Positions 1 to 7,833 of a stretch of 64,000 nucleotides of DNA are shown here, piece by piece. How positions within the stretch are numbered: position 1 is the first letter of the stretch; every line of letters begins with the position of its first letter. Position numbers and translations under genes: made by a program. The DNA is from Pseudomonas sp. PB101 (GTDB taxonomy: Bacteria; Pseudomonadota; Gammaproteobacteria; Pseudomonadales; Pseudomonadaceae). The notes under the pieces were generated by a model. It was not told the DNA's origin. It did not search any database and saw only the letters and a program-made list of their open reading frames with translations. The DNA lies in contig NZ_RWIR01000089.1 in assembly GCF_009764265.1 (NCBI RefSeq), forward strand, positions 45,630 through 109,629. The letters are read 5' to 3'.

Positions 1-1
1 G

Positions 2-115
2 GACCGCCATTGGCTGGTGTATTGCGCCCTGGGCGGGCATCAACATGCGGATTTGCCGGAAACGGATTTGCTCACGGGTGTGAGTGTGCTGGACTTTTAC
101 TCGCAGGCGGCCTGA
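2..115 (+). CDS. 3' end of an unidentified protein gene (truncated by window edge)
   Basis: Frame 2 is open from the window edge to a TGA at 113-115, giving 37 residues that end DFYSQAA. The composition is protein-like (HWLVYCALGG, then an acidic stretch) and a REPIN follows directly, as it often does after Pseudomonas genes. Too little is visible to name the family. The call rests on the open frame and its position only. Confidence 0.45.
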   Translation, partial: DRHWLVYCALGGHQHADLPETDLLTGVSVLDFYSQAA

Positions 116-129
116 CACCAACGCCCCCT

Positions 130-228
130 GTAGGAGCGAGCCTGCTCGCGATGGTCGTTAACGATTACGCGGGGAATCTGATACCCCACGGCGCCCTCAA
201 GTCCATCGCGAGCAGGCTCGCTCCTACA
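130..228. repeat. REPIN (paired inverted REP elements)
   Basis: Two REP copies, GTAGGAGCGAGCCTGCTCG near 130-148 and its reverse complement ending at 228, face each other across about 55 bases. Each is itself an imperfect hairpin. This is the usual extragenic REP doublet of Pseudomonas. It lies between the 3' ends of the partial gene and the yajG-like gene. Confidence 0.85.
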
Positions 229-238
229 CGGGCTCGCA

Positions 239-823
239 TTATTCGCCGAGAATCTGACCCACGGTCGGATCCTTGAACAGGCGGGTCAATGCATCGCTCA
301 GCACATCGCTGACCAGCTTGGTGTTGGTTTCCTGGTTCGGCGCCATACCGAAGCGCTGGTCCAGGGACGAGCCATAACGGCCGCTGTAGCGACGGTTGCC
401 GTTCTGTACATCGGAGCGGAAGGTCGCGCCGATGGTGGCTTCAGTCACGTACATGCCTTCCTTGGGCGATTGGTACTTCAGCTCTGCCAGGGTCACGGTC
501 AGTTGCGGAGCATTCATGGCATTGTTCGTCGGGGTAAAGCCCAACAGACGCACCGCGGCTTCAGCCTGGGCCTGCAACTTCGGCAGAATCTGCGCGCCCT
601 GCACGGTGATCGCGCTGGTCTCCGGGTACAGGCCGCCACGGGTGCCCAGTGTCGGCGACGGGCGACCGTCCACTACACGCACCACGACGGGCTGACCATG
701 GCCGACCGGGGCCAGTTGAGTGGTCAGCTTGGGTTCCGGGCTCAGTTGTTGCGGGCTGTGGGCGCAGCCAACCAGGGTCAAACTGGTCACAGTGATCAAA
801 CCGAACAACAGGCGTTGCAACAT
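239..823 (-). CDS. YajG-family lipoprotein
   Basis: This 194-residue protein has a lipoprotein signal peptide (LLFGLITVTSLTLVGC, lipobox LVGC) followed by a secreted domain with the YajG-family pattern: VRVVDGRP, the repeated LTVTL and the late LSDALTRLF. Such proteins are membrane-anchored, of unknown function, and restricted to proteobacterial envelopes. The start at 823 is chosen because GGAGAG sits 6 bases upstream. An in-frame ATG two codons earlier abuts the Shine-Dalgarno and is unlikely. The gene faces the preceding REPIN and is probably monocistronic. Confidence 0.8.
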   Translation of the reverse strand: MLQRLLFGLITVTSLTLVGCAHSPQQLSPEPKLTTQLAPVGHGQPVVVRVVDGRPSPTLGTRGGLYPETSAITVQGAQILPKLQAQAEAAVRLLGFTPTNNAMNAPQLTVTLAELKYQSPKEGMYVTEATIGATFRSDVQNGNRRYSGRYGSSLDQRFGMAPNQETNTKLVSDVLSDALTRLFKDPTVGQILGE

Positions 824-1028
824 GCTCATCTCTCCAGAATCAGGCACAAAACAGGCCGGCAGTATAGCGGTGCGCCACTGCGGGGAACCAGCACCTCACA
901 GTGTTTGATGAAATCTCTGACAACCCTTGGGGTTTGCGGTTCATGTCACACAGATGTCACCACTCATACACTTGCGCGTAACGGCCTACAGGCAACCTTC
1001 TCGAAAGTCACCCACACGGTACTCCGCC

Positions 1029-1268
1029 ATGCGCCATCTGATCTCGCTGTTCGCGCCACGCCCGCTGCACCGCTGCTTCGCCCTGCTCGACCGCAACGGC
1101 CACTGCCAGGCCTTCAAGCAGTGCAGCCTACAGCCCATGGGTGATGGCTGGGTCGAAATCGAAGAAATCCGCCTGAACTGGCTGAATCAGCCGCTGCCGG
1201 CCGGCGCTCGTGTCGTTTCGCAGCCGCACCAGCCACGCTCGCGGGCACAACAACTGCTGACGACCTGA
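1029..1268 (+). CDS. Small conserved-looking hypothetical protein
   Basis: A 79-residue protein starting MRHLISLFAPR, with no signal peptide or membrane segment. The middle (FALLDRNGHCQAFKQC, GDGWVEIEE) reads as a compact beta-rich domain and the tail is basic and Gln/Pro/Ser-rich. I do not recognise the family. It lies just upstream of the long mqo leader, where Pseudomonas genomes usually carry a small hypothetical gene. No good Shine-Dalgarno precedes 1029, so the start is uncertain. The longer reading frame from 927 has no better support. Confidence 0.6.
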   Translation: MRHLISLFAPRPLHRCFALLDRNGHCQAFKQCSLQPMGDGWVEIEEIRLNWLNQPLPAGARVVSQPHQPRSRAQQLLTT

Positions 1269-1974
1269 CCAAAGACCTAATAAAAGTCATCAAACACGAC
1301 CATTTCCCTGCGTTTCTTAGATACAATCTCCCCCCGATTATAAGGACGTCTCCTGATCGGGCCTCGCAGCATCGTCAATGCGCTTGTATTGACACCCCGC
1401 ACCGCCCACAGAGAGCCGCCCACACAGATCGAGTGAAGCTGGCGCGCTTGCTGTTTTGTTGAGCAAAACCTCCACTTTTCGCGAATCTGCAGAGCTGTCA
1501 TTACGCTCGGTCACTGAGCTGTCTGCCCGTTTTTCGGGCACGGTGCCAGGCTGGGACAGCCCTTTTTGAGGTTCACGTCTTCAAAAGAGCGTGAAAAAAA
1601 CGGGTTTTCACAACTTCACAAGAGTGTGGCGAGCAAATGAATAGTTTTGCGTCTGAACATGCACCATTAGCGTCTACAACAGCCCAACGACACAGGACCG
1701 AGTATTCCTCGAACACCGGAGCCTGAAGCCTGTCCGCTACGGATTTGGTTGCACAAACGGATGTATCGACCATAAGTCGAATTGCCTCCCGCGCGCTGAA
1801 ATGAGTTCATATGGCTCATAGGCCCGGCAGGTAGCGTCCGTCGAAGTTGCGATAAATTGCGAAGATTCGGACATGGCGATACTGCCATGAGTTCGAGGGG
1901 CATCACTGACTCGCCCCGGAACGCCTGGCAGCCATGCCGTCAATTTGGTGCTGCAGATTTTGGAGACGCGTTAA
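1269..1974 (+). other. Gene-free leader region upstream of mqo
   Basis: About 700 bases hold no convincing protein gene. Visible elements are the palindrome GTTTTG-5-CAAAAC (1453-1469), a hairpin TGCCCG-5-CGGGCA near 1523-1539, and a GGCT-5-AGCC hairpin followed by CTTTTT (1549-1567) that looks like a weak terminator or attenuator. A 29-codon ORF follows at 1637-1726. The last 230 bases lead into a clear mqo Shine-Dalgarno. A long regulated 5' UTR is the simplest reading, but the promoter position is not established. Confidence 0.5.
1637..1726 (+). CDS. Candidate leader ORF of 29 codons upstream of mqo
   Basis: ATG at 1637 is preceded by GGCGAG (spacing about 4) and opens a 29-residue frame ending in TGA at 1724-1726. 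The frame starts MNSFASEHAPLA and ends SSNTGA. It lies between the terminator-like hairpin and mqo, which is where a leader peptide would sit. There is no homology evidence; codon use is only moderately Pseudomonas-like, so this may be chance. Confidence 0.2.
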   Translation: MNSFASEHAPLASTTAQRHRTEYSSNTGA

Positions 1975-3483
1975 ATGGCGCATAACGAAGCAGTCGACGT
2001 AGTACTGGTAGGGGCCGGCATCATGAGCGCCACCCTCGCGGTACTGCTCAAAGAGCTCGACCCCGCGATCAAGCTGGAAGTCGTCGAGCTGATGGATTCC
2101 GGTGCCGCGGAGAGTTCCAACCCGTGGAACAACGCCGGTACCGGTCACGCCGGGCTGTGTGAGCTCAACTACACGCCGCAGGCCGCCGATGGCGCCGTCG
2201 ACATCAAGAAAGCCGTGCTCATCAACACCCAGTTCGAGGTGTCGAAGCAGTTCTGGTCGTACCTGACCAAAAAAGGCACGTTCGGCTCGTGCAAATCGTT
2301 TATCAGCCCGGTGCCACACCTGAGCTTCGTGCAGGGCGACAGCGGCGTGTCCTTCCTCAAGGAACGCTTCAAGGTGCTGAGCAAGCACCACGCCTTCAAC
2401 GACATGGAATACACCGAAGACAAGGCAACAATGGCAGAGTGGATGCCATTGATGATGCCTGGTCGCGACCCTGGCGAAACCCTGGCCGCCACCCGCGTGA
2501 TCAATGGTACCGACGTCAACTTCGGCGCCCTGACCAACCAGTTGCTCAAGCACCTGACCAGCGCACCCGATGCCCAGGTCAAGTACTGCAAGCGCGTGAC
2601 CGGCCTCAAGCGCAGCAACGGTGGCTGGACCGTCAGCATCAAGGACGTCAACAGCGGCAACACCCGTGAAGTCGACGCCAAATTCGTCTTCCTCGGCGCT
2701 GGCGGCGCGGCACTGCCGCTGCTGCAAGCCTCGGGCATCGAAGAAAGCAAAGGCTTCGGCGGTTTCCCGATCAGCGGCCAGTGGCTGCGTTGCGACAACC
2801 CGGAAGTGGTCAAGCACCACCAGTCCAAGGTCTACAGCCAGGCAGCCGTGGGTTCGCCGCCAATGTCCGTGCCGCACCTGGACACCCGCGTGGTCGAAGG
2901 CAAGAAGTCCCTGCTGTTCGGACCGTACGCCGGTTTCACCACCAAGTTCCTCAAGCACGGCTCCTTCATGGACCTGCCGATGTCGGTTCGCGCCGGCAAC
3001 ATCGGCCCGATGCTCGCCGTGGCGAAAAACAACATGGACCTGACCAAGTACCTGGTCAGCGAAGTGATGCAGTCGATGGAGCAGCGCCTGGATTCCCTGC
3101 GTCGCTTCTACCCTGAGGCGAAAGCCGAAGACTGGCGCCTGGAAGTGGCCGGCCAACGGGTGCAGATCATCAAGAAAGACCCGAAAAAAGGCGGCATCCT
3201 GCAATTCGGTACCGAACTGGTCGCGGCCAAGGACGGTTCCCTGGCGGCACTGCTCGGCGCTTCGCCGGGTGCATCGGTGACCGTTTCGATCATGCTCGAG
3301 CTGATCGAAAAGTGCTTCCCGAACCAGGCCAAGGGCGAATGGGCTGGCAAACTGGCAGAAATCTTCCCCGCCCGGGAAAAGGTTCTGGAAACCGACGCTG
3401 CGCTGTATCGCAAGATCAACACGCAGAACAACGTTGCCCTGGAACTGGTTGAAGCCAGCAGCGAGACCGAAAGCTACGCTTGA
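1975..3483 (+). CDS. mqo: Malate:quinone oxidoreductase
   Basis: A 502-residue FAD-dependent membrane-associated dehydrogenase that oxidises malate to oxaloacetate and passes electrons to the quinone pool. In Pseudomonas it serves beside or instead of NAD-malate dehydrogenase in the TCA cycle. The N-terminus carries the dinucleotide-binding turn VVLVGAGIMSATLA (about residues 8-21), followed by the family block SSNPWNNAGTGHAG. The C-terminal half has the expected GGILQFGTELVAAKDGS and LGASPGASVTVSIML. Length matches the family. TTTTGGAGA lies 8 bases before the ATG. It is probably transcribed alone, with the REPIN/terminator downstream. Confidence 0.96.
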   Translation: MAHNEAVDVVLVGAGIMSATLAVLLKELDPAIKLEVVELMDSGAAESSNPWNNAGTGHAGLCELNYTPQAADGAVDIKKAVLINTQFEVSKQFWSYLTKKGTFGSCKSFISPVPHLSFVQGDSGVSFLKERFKVLSKHHAFNDMEYTEDKATMAEWMPLMMPGRDPGETLAATRVINGTDVNFGALTNQLLKHLTSAPDAQVKYCKRVTGLKRSNGGWTVSIKDVNSGNTREVDAKFVFLGAGGAALPLLQASGIEESKGFGGFPISGQWLRCDNPEVVKHHQSKVYSQAAVGSPPMSVPHLDTRVVEGKKSLLFGPYAGFTTKFLKHGSFMDLPMSVRAGNIGPMLAVAKNNMDLTKYLVSEVMQSMEQRLDSLRRFYPEAKAEDWRLEVAGQRVQIIKKDPKKGGILQFGTELVAAKDGSLAALLGASPGASVTVSIMLELIEKCFPNQAKGEWAGKLAEIFPAREKVLETDAALYRKINTQNNVALELVEASSETESYA

Positions 3484-3495
3484 TTCGGTGACATG

Positions 3496-3616
3496 AAAAA
3501 CGCCCCGCTCCTGTAGGAGCCGGCTTGCTGGCGATGGTATCACCCCGGTGGATCTGACAGACCGAGGTGATGCCATCGCCAGCAAGCCGGCTCCTACAAG
3601 TTCGGGGCGTTTTTTT
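3496..3616. repeat. REPIN flanked by terminator arms after mqo
   Basis: GTAGGAGCCGGCTTGCTGGC starts near 3513 and its reverse complement ends at 3598. Outside them, AACGCCCCG (about 3499) pairs with CGGGGCGTT followed by a T run (3603-3616). The whole structure can therefore fold as one long hairpin ending in U7, and probably terminates mqo and the convergent gene. Arm sequence is GCCGGC-type, unlike the GCGAGC-type copies at 130 and 4500. Confidence 0.85.
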
Positions 3617-3632
3617 GCGCGTCTGAAAGATC

Positions 3633-3920
3633 TTAGCCGCGGGCTTTTTCGATCAGCTCGATGTAATCCGGCGCGTTGCGCTGATCCTTGATCAGGGCAA
3701 CGAAGTCATTGCCGTGCTCATCCTTGCCATTCACGTCGTAACCCGCCTCGACGAAGAACGTCAGGAAACGCTCGAAATCGTCGATGCGCAGGCCACGGTA
3801 GGCCTTGACCAGTTTGTGCAGGGACGGAGAAGTCGCGTCGACCGGTTCGAAATCGAGGAACAACTTGATCTGCTCGTCGCCGATCTCGTCACCAATCACT
3901 TGTTTTTTATCTTTACGCAT
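3633..3920 (-). CDS. PA4642-family hypothetical protein
   Basis: A 95-residue soluble acidic protein starting MRKDKKQVIGDEIGDEQI. The central part (LVKAYRGLRIDDFERFLTFFVEAGYDVN) looks helical. A gene of this kind sits between mqo and the hpt/upp/uraA genes in P. aeruginosa (PA4642, by memory of gene order). The function is unknown. No signal peptide or membrane segment is present. It converges with mqo across the REPIN. Confidence 0.8.
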   Translation of the reverse strand: MRKDKKQVIGDEIGDEQIKLFLDFEPVDATSPSLHKLVKAYRGLRIDDFERFLTFFVEAGYDVNGKDEHGNDFVALIKDQRNAPDYIELIEKARG

Positions 3921-3983
3921 TGCCGACTCCAGCTCGCAGACATTTCACGGGGCGGGCAGTTTACCCCTGCGCAGGCTCAGGGC

Positions 3984-4469
3984 TCAACGCGCACGCGTGC
4001 TACCGGTGTGCAAGTCAGCCCAGACATGCCCATTGGCGTAGCTGAGAAACTGGCAATACACCGTGTCGTTGCGCAGCAAATCGATCACCACCCGGTATTG
4101 CGCCAGCGGGTAATAGAGGGTCAGGGTCTTGCTCGGCTGGTCGTAGACCGGCTTCTTCAGGCTTTTGCTCTCGCCGTCGAAATTGACCAGCACCTGGCTG
4201 ATAGTGGCGCCCTTGTTCAGGGACTTGCCCTTGAGGCGAATCATCAAAGGCGAAGTGACTGGGATCGGCTGTTGATTGGATTGACGCTGTGCGCCGACCA
4301 CCACCGAATAATCGGTGACCTGCATCAGTTGCTGCTGTTCGGGAGCGGCATCGCGCAGCGTGAGATCGTCCGGCGGCAGGAATTGACTGTGCATGGGCGC
4401 GGGAGCGGCAGCCAACGGCAGGCTGAGGGTCAGCAACAGGGCAGCGCAGCAGCGGATCAACAGGTTCAT
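3984..4469 (-). CDS. Hypothetical exported protein
   Basis: From the ATG at 4469 the product is 161 residues with a clear Sec signal peptide (MNLLIRCCAALLLTLSLPLA, cleavage near AAA-AP). The longer upstream frame runs through a REPIN and is rejected. The mature part has patterns such as PVTSPLMIRLKGKSLNKGA and KTLTLYYPLAQYRVVIDLL, suggesting a small beta-rich periplasmic domain. I do not recognise the family. It is in the same direction as the following cupin and hpt genes but separated from them by a REPIN. Confidence 0.7.
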   Translation of the reverse strand: MNLLIRCCAALLLTLSLPLAAAPAPMHSQFLPPDDLTLRDAAPEQQQLMQVTDYSVVVGAQRQSNQQPIPVTSPLMIRLKGKSLNKGATISQVLVNFDGESKSLKKPVYDQPSKTLTLYYPLAQYRVVIDLLRNDTVYCQFLSYANGHVWADLHTGSTRAR

Positions 4470-4494
4470 GACGGGCTCCAGGGGTGAACGCGTC

Positions 4495-4602
4495 CCCCTG
4501 TAGGAGCGAGCATGCTCGCGATGGTCGTCAACGATAACGCGGAAAACCAGATGCCCCGCGGTGTCCTTGGGTTCATCGCGAGCATGCTCGCTCCTACAGG
4601 GG
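4495..4602. repeat. REPIN, GCGAGC type with CATG centre
   Basis: CCCCCTGTAGGAGCGAGC starts at 4495 and its exact reverse complement ends at 4602. The inner arms read GCGAGCATGCTCGC. Both arms carry the same CATG centre, whereas the copy at 130 carries CCTG in both arms. The element separates the cupin gene from the downstream exported protein gene. Confidence 0.85.
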
Positions 4603-4611
4603 GGTAGAAGA

Positions 4612-5085
4612 TCAATCGAACTGCGCGTGCATCCAGGCCTGATACTCGGCGACACCAGGCTCGCCCTCACGCGGCGCCCAATGGGCCAGTTCACCCTCGC
4701 CGACCGGACGGTAAGGACCAGCCTTGCATTCGAACATCAGGCTGTCGGCCTCCAGCACCACCAAACCGTGGAACACACCGGTTGGCAGGTCCACGCCAAC
4801 ACAGTCCCCACCGGCCTGCAGCACGGTCTTGCTCAGCACCGCACCGGTCTCATCGAAGATCAGCACGCCCAACCGGCCCTTGAGGACCAGCAGGGTTTCG
4901 GCCTTGTTGTCGCCCAAATGCCGGTGAGGCGGGATATACGTGGACGGCTGCAGCCCCACCGCCATGCGATGGCAAGCGTCTTCCATCTGGTGGAAGTTGT
5001 GATGCTGGCGCCCGCGAGGACTGGCCGCGGCTTTCCCGGCCAGCTCGGCGAACAAGGTCTGATCCAGAAAGCGAGGCGTATCCAT
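4612..5085 (-). CDS. WbuC-family cupin-fold metalloprotein
   Basis: A 157-residue protein with the cupin motif set HHNFHQMEDACHRM and STYIPPHRHLGDNKAETLLVLKGR (metal ligands HRH, E), then GVFHGLVVLEADSLMFECKAGPY. The WbuC family is named from polysaccharide gene clusters, but the catalysed reaction is not established. The stop of hpt is 3 bases before this start, so the two are very probably co-transcribed. The terminal AWMHAQFD matches the usual end of the pseudomonad proteins as I remember them. Confidence 0.82.
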   Translation of the reverse strand: MDTPRFLDQTLFAELAGKAAASPRGRQHHNFHQMEDACHRMAVGLQPSTYIPPHRHLGDNKAETLLVLKGRLGVLIFDETGAVLSKTVLQAGGDCVGVDLPTGVFHGLVVLEADSLMFECKAGPYRPVGEGELAHWAPREGEPGVAEYQAWMHAQFD

Positions 5086-5088
5086 GTC

Positions 5089-5646
5089 TTACATTCCTTT
5101 AACGGCGAAAATCCCGTTGGCGTTACGCCAGTAGCCTTTGTAGTCCATGCCGTAACCGAAGATGTAGCGGTCGATGCATGGCAGGCCGACGAAATCGGCC
5201 TTCAGGTCTGGACGAGCCTTGCGGTCGTGGTCTTTGTCGATCAGCACGGCGGTGTGCACTTTACGTGCGCCAGCGTGTTTGCAGAAGTCGATGATCGCGC
5301 CCAGGGTGTGACCTTCGTCGAGGATGTCGTCGATGATCAGCACGTCGCGGTCGATGAACGAAACTTCCGGCTTGGCCTTCCAGAACAGCTCGCCGCCGCT
5401 GGTTTCGTTGCGATAACGGGTCGCGTGCAGGTAGGACGCTTCCAGCGGGAACTGCAAATGGGTGAGCAGCTTGCCGGCGAAAATCAGCCCGCCGTTCATC
5501 ACGCAGAACACCACCGGGTTGCTATCCGCCAGTTCATCGTTGATGTGTGCACCGACGCGGGCGATGGCCGCCTCGACTTCAGCTTCGGTGTACAGGCAGT
5601 CAGCCTCTCGCATGATTTGACGGATATGCTCGAGATCAGCGGACAT
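5089..5646 (-). CDS. hpt: Hypoxanthine-guanine phosphoribosyltransferase
   Basis: A 185-residue salvage enzyme that joins hypoxanthine or guanine to PRPP to give IMP or GMP. The type I PRTase PRPP loop is visible as DVLIIDDILDEGHTLGA. The flexible loop region holds YLHATRYRNETSGGELFW, and the base-recognition end is PCIDRYIFGYGMDYKGYWRN. Length is typical of this pseudomonad branch. It runs opposite to upp, sharing the 164-base upstream region, so purine and pyrimidine salvage genes are divergent neighbours. Confidence 0.9.
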   Translation of the reverse strand: MSADLEHIRQIMREADCLYTEAEVEAAIARVGAHINDELADSNPVVFCVMNGGLIFAGKLLTHLQFPLEASYLHATRYRNETSGGELFWKAKPEVSFIDRDVLIIDDILDEGHTLGAIIDFCKHAGARKVHTAVLIDKDHDRKARPDLKADFVGLPCIDRYIFGYGMDYKGYWRNANGIFAVKGM

Positions 5647-5810
5647 GGCGCTCTCCAGGGGGGACGGATTCAGGAAAAGCGGGCAAAGGTACGCATCCAG
5701 CGAGGCCAGATCAAGCGTTTGTGGACTAACGTACTGTATGTCTATAGGACAACACCCTCGGATAGATTAATCTAGGCCGGTTTTTTTGCCCGCCGCCGGA
5801 GCCTTTCCCC

Positions 5811-6449
5811 ATGCCCATCCATGAGATCCGCCACCCGCTGATCCGTCATAAACTTGGCCTTATGCGCCGCGCAGACATCAGCACGAAGAATTTCCGTGAG
5901 CTCGCTCAGGAAGTCGGCGCCCTGCTGACCTACGAAGCCACCAAAGACCTGCCGCTGGAATCCTACGATATCGAAGGCTGGTGCGGCACTGTGTCGGTCG
6001 AGAAAATCGCCGGCAAGAAAATCACCGTGGTGCCGATCCTGCGTGCCGGCATCGGCATGCTCGAAGGTGTGCTCAGCCTGATTCCGGGCGCCAAGGTCAG
6101 CGCCGTGGGCGTGGCCCGCAACGAGGAAACCCTCGAAGCCCACACCTACCTTGAGAAGCTGGTGCCGGAAATCGACGAACGCCTGGCCATGATCATCGAC
6201 CCGATGCTCGCCACCGGCGGCTCGATGGTTGCCACCATCGACCTGCTGAAAAAAGCCGGCTGCAAGGACATTCGCGCCATGGTGCTGGTCGCCGCGCCGG
6301 AAGGCATTGCCGTGGTCGAGAAAGCTCACCCGGACGTGATCATCTACACCGCGTCCATTGATCAGAAACTGAACGAACACGGTTACATCATCCCAGGGCT
6401 GGGCGATGCCGGTGACAAGATCTTCGGCACCAAGCAGAAGGACGCGTGA
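5811..6449 (+). CDS. upp: Uracil phosphoribosyltransferase
   Basis: A 212-residue enzyme forming UMP from uracil and PRPP. The N-terminal MPIHEIRHPLIRHKLGLMR, the PRPP loop AMIIDPMLATGGSMVATI, and the uracil-binding tail YIIPGLGDAGDKIFGT are all present. It overlaps uraA upstream sequences and the two are certainly an operon: uptake plus trapping of uracil. A perfect 12-base palindrome TAGATTAATCTA lies at 5763-5774, in its leader or promoter. Confidence 0.96.
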   Translation: MPIHEIRHPLIRHKLGLMRRADISTKNFRELAQEVGALLTYEATKDLPLESYDIEGWCGTVSVEKIAGKKITVVPILRAGIGMLEGVLSLIPGAKVSAVGVARNEETLEAHTYLEKLVPEIDERLAMIIDPMLATGGSMVATIDLLKKAGCKDIRAMVLVAAPEGIAVVEKAHPDVIIYTASIDQKLNEHGYIIPGLGDAGDKIFGTKQKDA

Positions 6450-6451
6450 CC

Positions 6452-7726
6452 ATGCAGCAAGAGTTCAACGATCCGCTCTGGCGCACGGTACTGTCGGGTG
6501 CACAGATGCTGTTCGTGGCCTTCGGCGCCCTGGTGTTGATGCCGCTGATTACCGGCCTCGACCCCAACGTGGCGCTGTTCACGGCCGGCCTGGGGACGAT
6601 CCTGTTCCAGATCGTCACCGGGCGTCAGGTGCCGGTGTTCCTGGCATCGAGCTTTGCCTTCATCACCCCGATCATTCTCGCCAAGGGCCAGTTCGGCCTG
6701 GCCGCGACCATGGGCGGCGTAATGGCGGCGGGTTTCGTCTACACCTTCCTCGGCCTCGCGGTAAAAATCAAAGGCACCGGTTTCATCGACCGCCTGCTGC
6801 CGCCGGTGGTGATCGGGCCGGTGATCATTTCGATTGGCCTGGCCATGGCGCCGATTGCCGCTAACATGGCCATGGGCAAGGCCGGTGATGGCAGCGAACT
6901 GATTCATTACCAGACGGCGATGATGATCTCGATGCCGGCGCTGCTGACCACGCTGATCGTCGCGGTTTTCGGCAAGGGCATTTTCCGCCTGGTGCCGATC
7001 ATCTCCGGCGTGCTGGTCGGTTTCGGCATGGCGTTCTATTTCGGCGTGGTCGATACCGCGAAGATCGCTGCGGCACCCTGGTTCGCCATCCCGCACTTCA
7101 CCGCGCCGGAATTCAACTGGCAGGCGATCCTGTTCATCGTTCCGGTGGCCCTGGCCCCGGCCATCGAACACATCGGCGGCGTGATTGCCGTGGGTAGCGT
7201 GACCGGTCGCGATTACCTGAAGAAACCCGGCCTGCACCGCACCCTGCTCGGCGACGGCATTGCCACCACGGCGGCCGGTCTGTTCGGCGGCCCGCCCAAC
7301 ACCACCTACGCCGAAGTGACTGGCGCGGTGATGCTGACCAAGAACTACAACCCGAAAATCATGACCTGGGCGGCGATCTTCGCCATCAGCCTGGCGTTCA
7401 TCGGCAAGTTCGGCGCGCTGCTGCAAAGCATTCCGGTGCCGGTAATGGGCGGGATTCTGTGCCTGTTGTTCGGTTCGATTGCGGCGGTGGGGATGAACAC
7501 GCTGATCCGCCACAAGATCGATCTGGGCGAGGCGCGCAACCTGGTGATCGTGTCGGTGACCCTGGTGTTCGGGATCGGCGGCGTGCTGATCGGCACCGGC
7601 ACCGGCCCGGACGATTTCGGCCTCAAGGGCATCGCGCTGTGCGCGGTGGTGGCGATCGGCTTGAACCTGCTCCTGCCGGGCAATGACAGCTGGAAGCACA
7701 AGAAGGCGGATGAGCCGCTGATCTAA
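6452..7726 (+). CDS. uraA: Uracil:proton symporter (NCS2 permease)
   Basis: A 424-residue polytopic inner-membrane protein of the NCS2 nucleobase transporter family. It starts MQQEFNDPLWRT and contains the signature segments FLASSFAFITPI, ALAPAIEHIGG (the substrate-binding Glu/His stretch) and FGGPPNTTYAEVTG. I take the ATG at 6452, 3 bases after the upp stop, with AAGGA 8 bases upstream. A GTG at 6446 is in frame but overlaps upp and lacks a ribosome site. It supplies uracil to Upp. Confidence 0.94.
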   Translation: MQQEFNDPLWRTVLSGAQMLFVAFGALVLMPLITGLDPNVALFTAGLGTILFQIVTGRQVPVFLASSFAFITPIILAKGQFGLAATMGGVMAAGFVYTFLGLAVKIKGTGFIDRLLPPVVIGPVIISIGLAMAPIAANMAMGKAGDGSELIHYQTAMMISMPALLTTLIVAVFGKGIFRLVPIISGVLVGFGMAFYFGVVDTAKIAAAPWFAIPHFTAPEFNWQAILFIVPVALAPAIEHIGGVIAVGSVTGRDYLKKPGLHRTLLGDGIATTAAGLFGGPPNTTYAEVTGAVMLTKNYNPKIMTWAAIFAISLAFIGKFGALLQSIPVPVMGGILCLLFGSIAAVGMNTLIRHKIDLGEARNLVIVSVTLVFGIGGVLIGTGTGPDDFGLKGIALCAVVAIGLNLLLPGNDSWKHKKADEPLI

Positions 7727-7760
7727 GCAGGCTCAGATTCTTCGTTGACTGAAAGACCCT

Positions 7761-7829
7761 CTTCGCGAGCAGGCTCGCTCCCACAGTTTTGGAATGCATT
7801 TCCCTGTGGGAGCGAGCCTGCTCGCGAAG
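7761..7829. repeat. REP doublet between convergent uraA and hemH
   Basis: CTTCGCGAGCAGGCTCGCTCCCACAG and its reverse complement are separated by about 17 bases. The orientation is opposite to the other doublets (the CGCGAG side is outermost). It lies between convergent genes and is probably part of their bidirectional termination. Confidence 0.8.
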
Positions 7830-7833
7830 CTTT

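Noticed and set aside
1277..1943. Overlapping minus-strand ORFs of 66-79 residues in the mqo leader
   Set aside because: None has a ribosome site, domain or codon bias; they overlap one another and are likely noise.
1903..3585. 560-residue open frame on the minus strand opposite mqo
   Set aside because: It is a shadow of the highly GC-biased mqo codons: no recognisable motif, composition rich in His/Gly/Gln/Leu typical of antisense frames, no ribosome site.
130..4602. Repeated palindromes as CRISPR repeats
   Set aside because: They are isolated doublets with variable spacing and self-complementary arms, not a direct-repeat array with spacers, and no cas genes are present.
6383..7699. 438-residue frame antisense to uraA
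   Set aside because: Shadow ORF, Arg/His/Gln-rich with no domain; uraA is certain.
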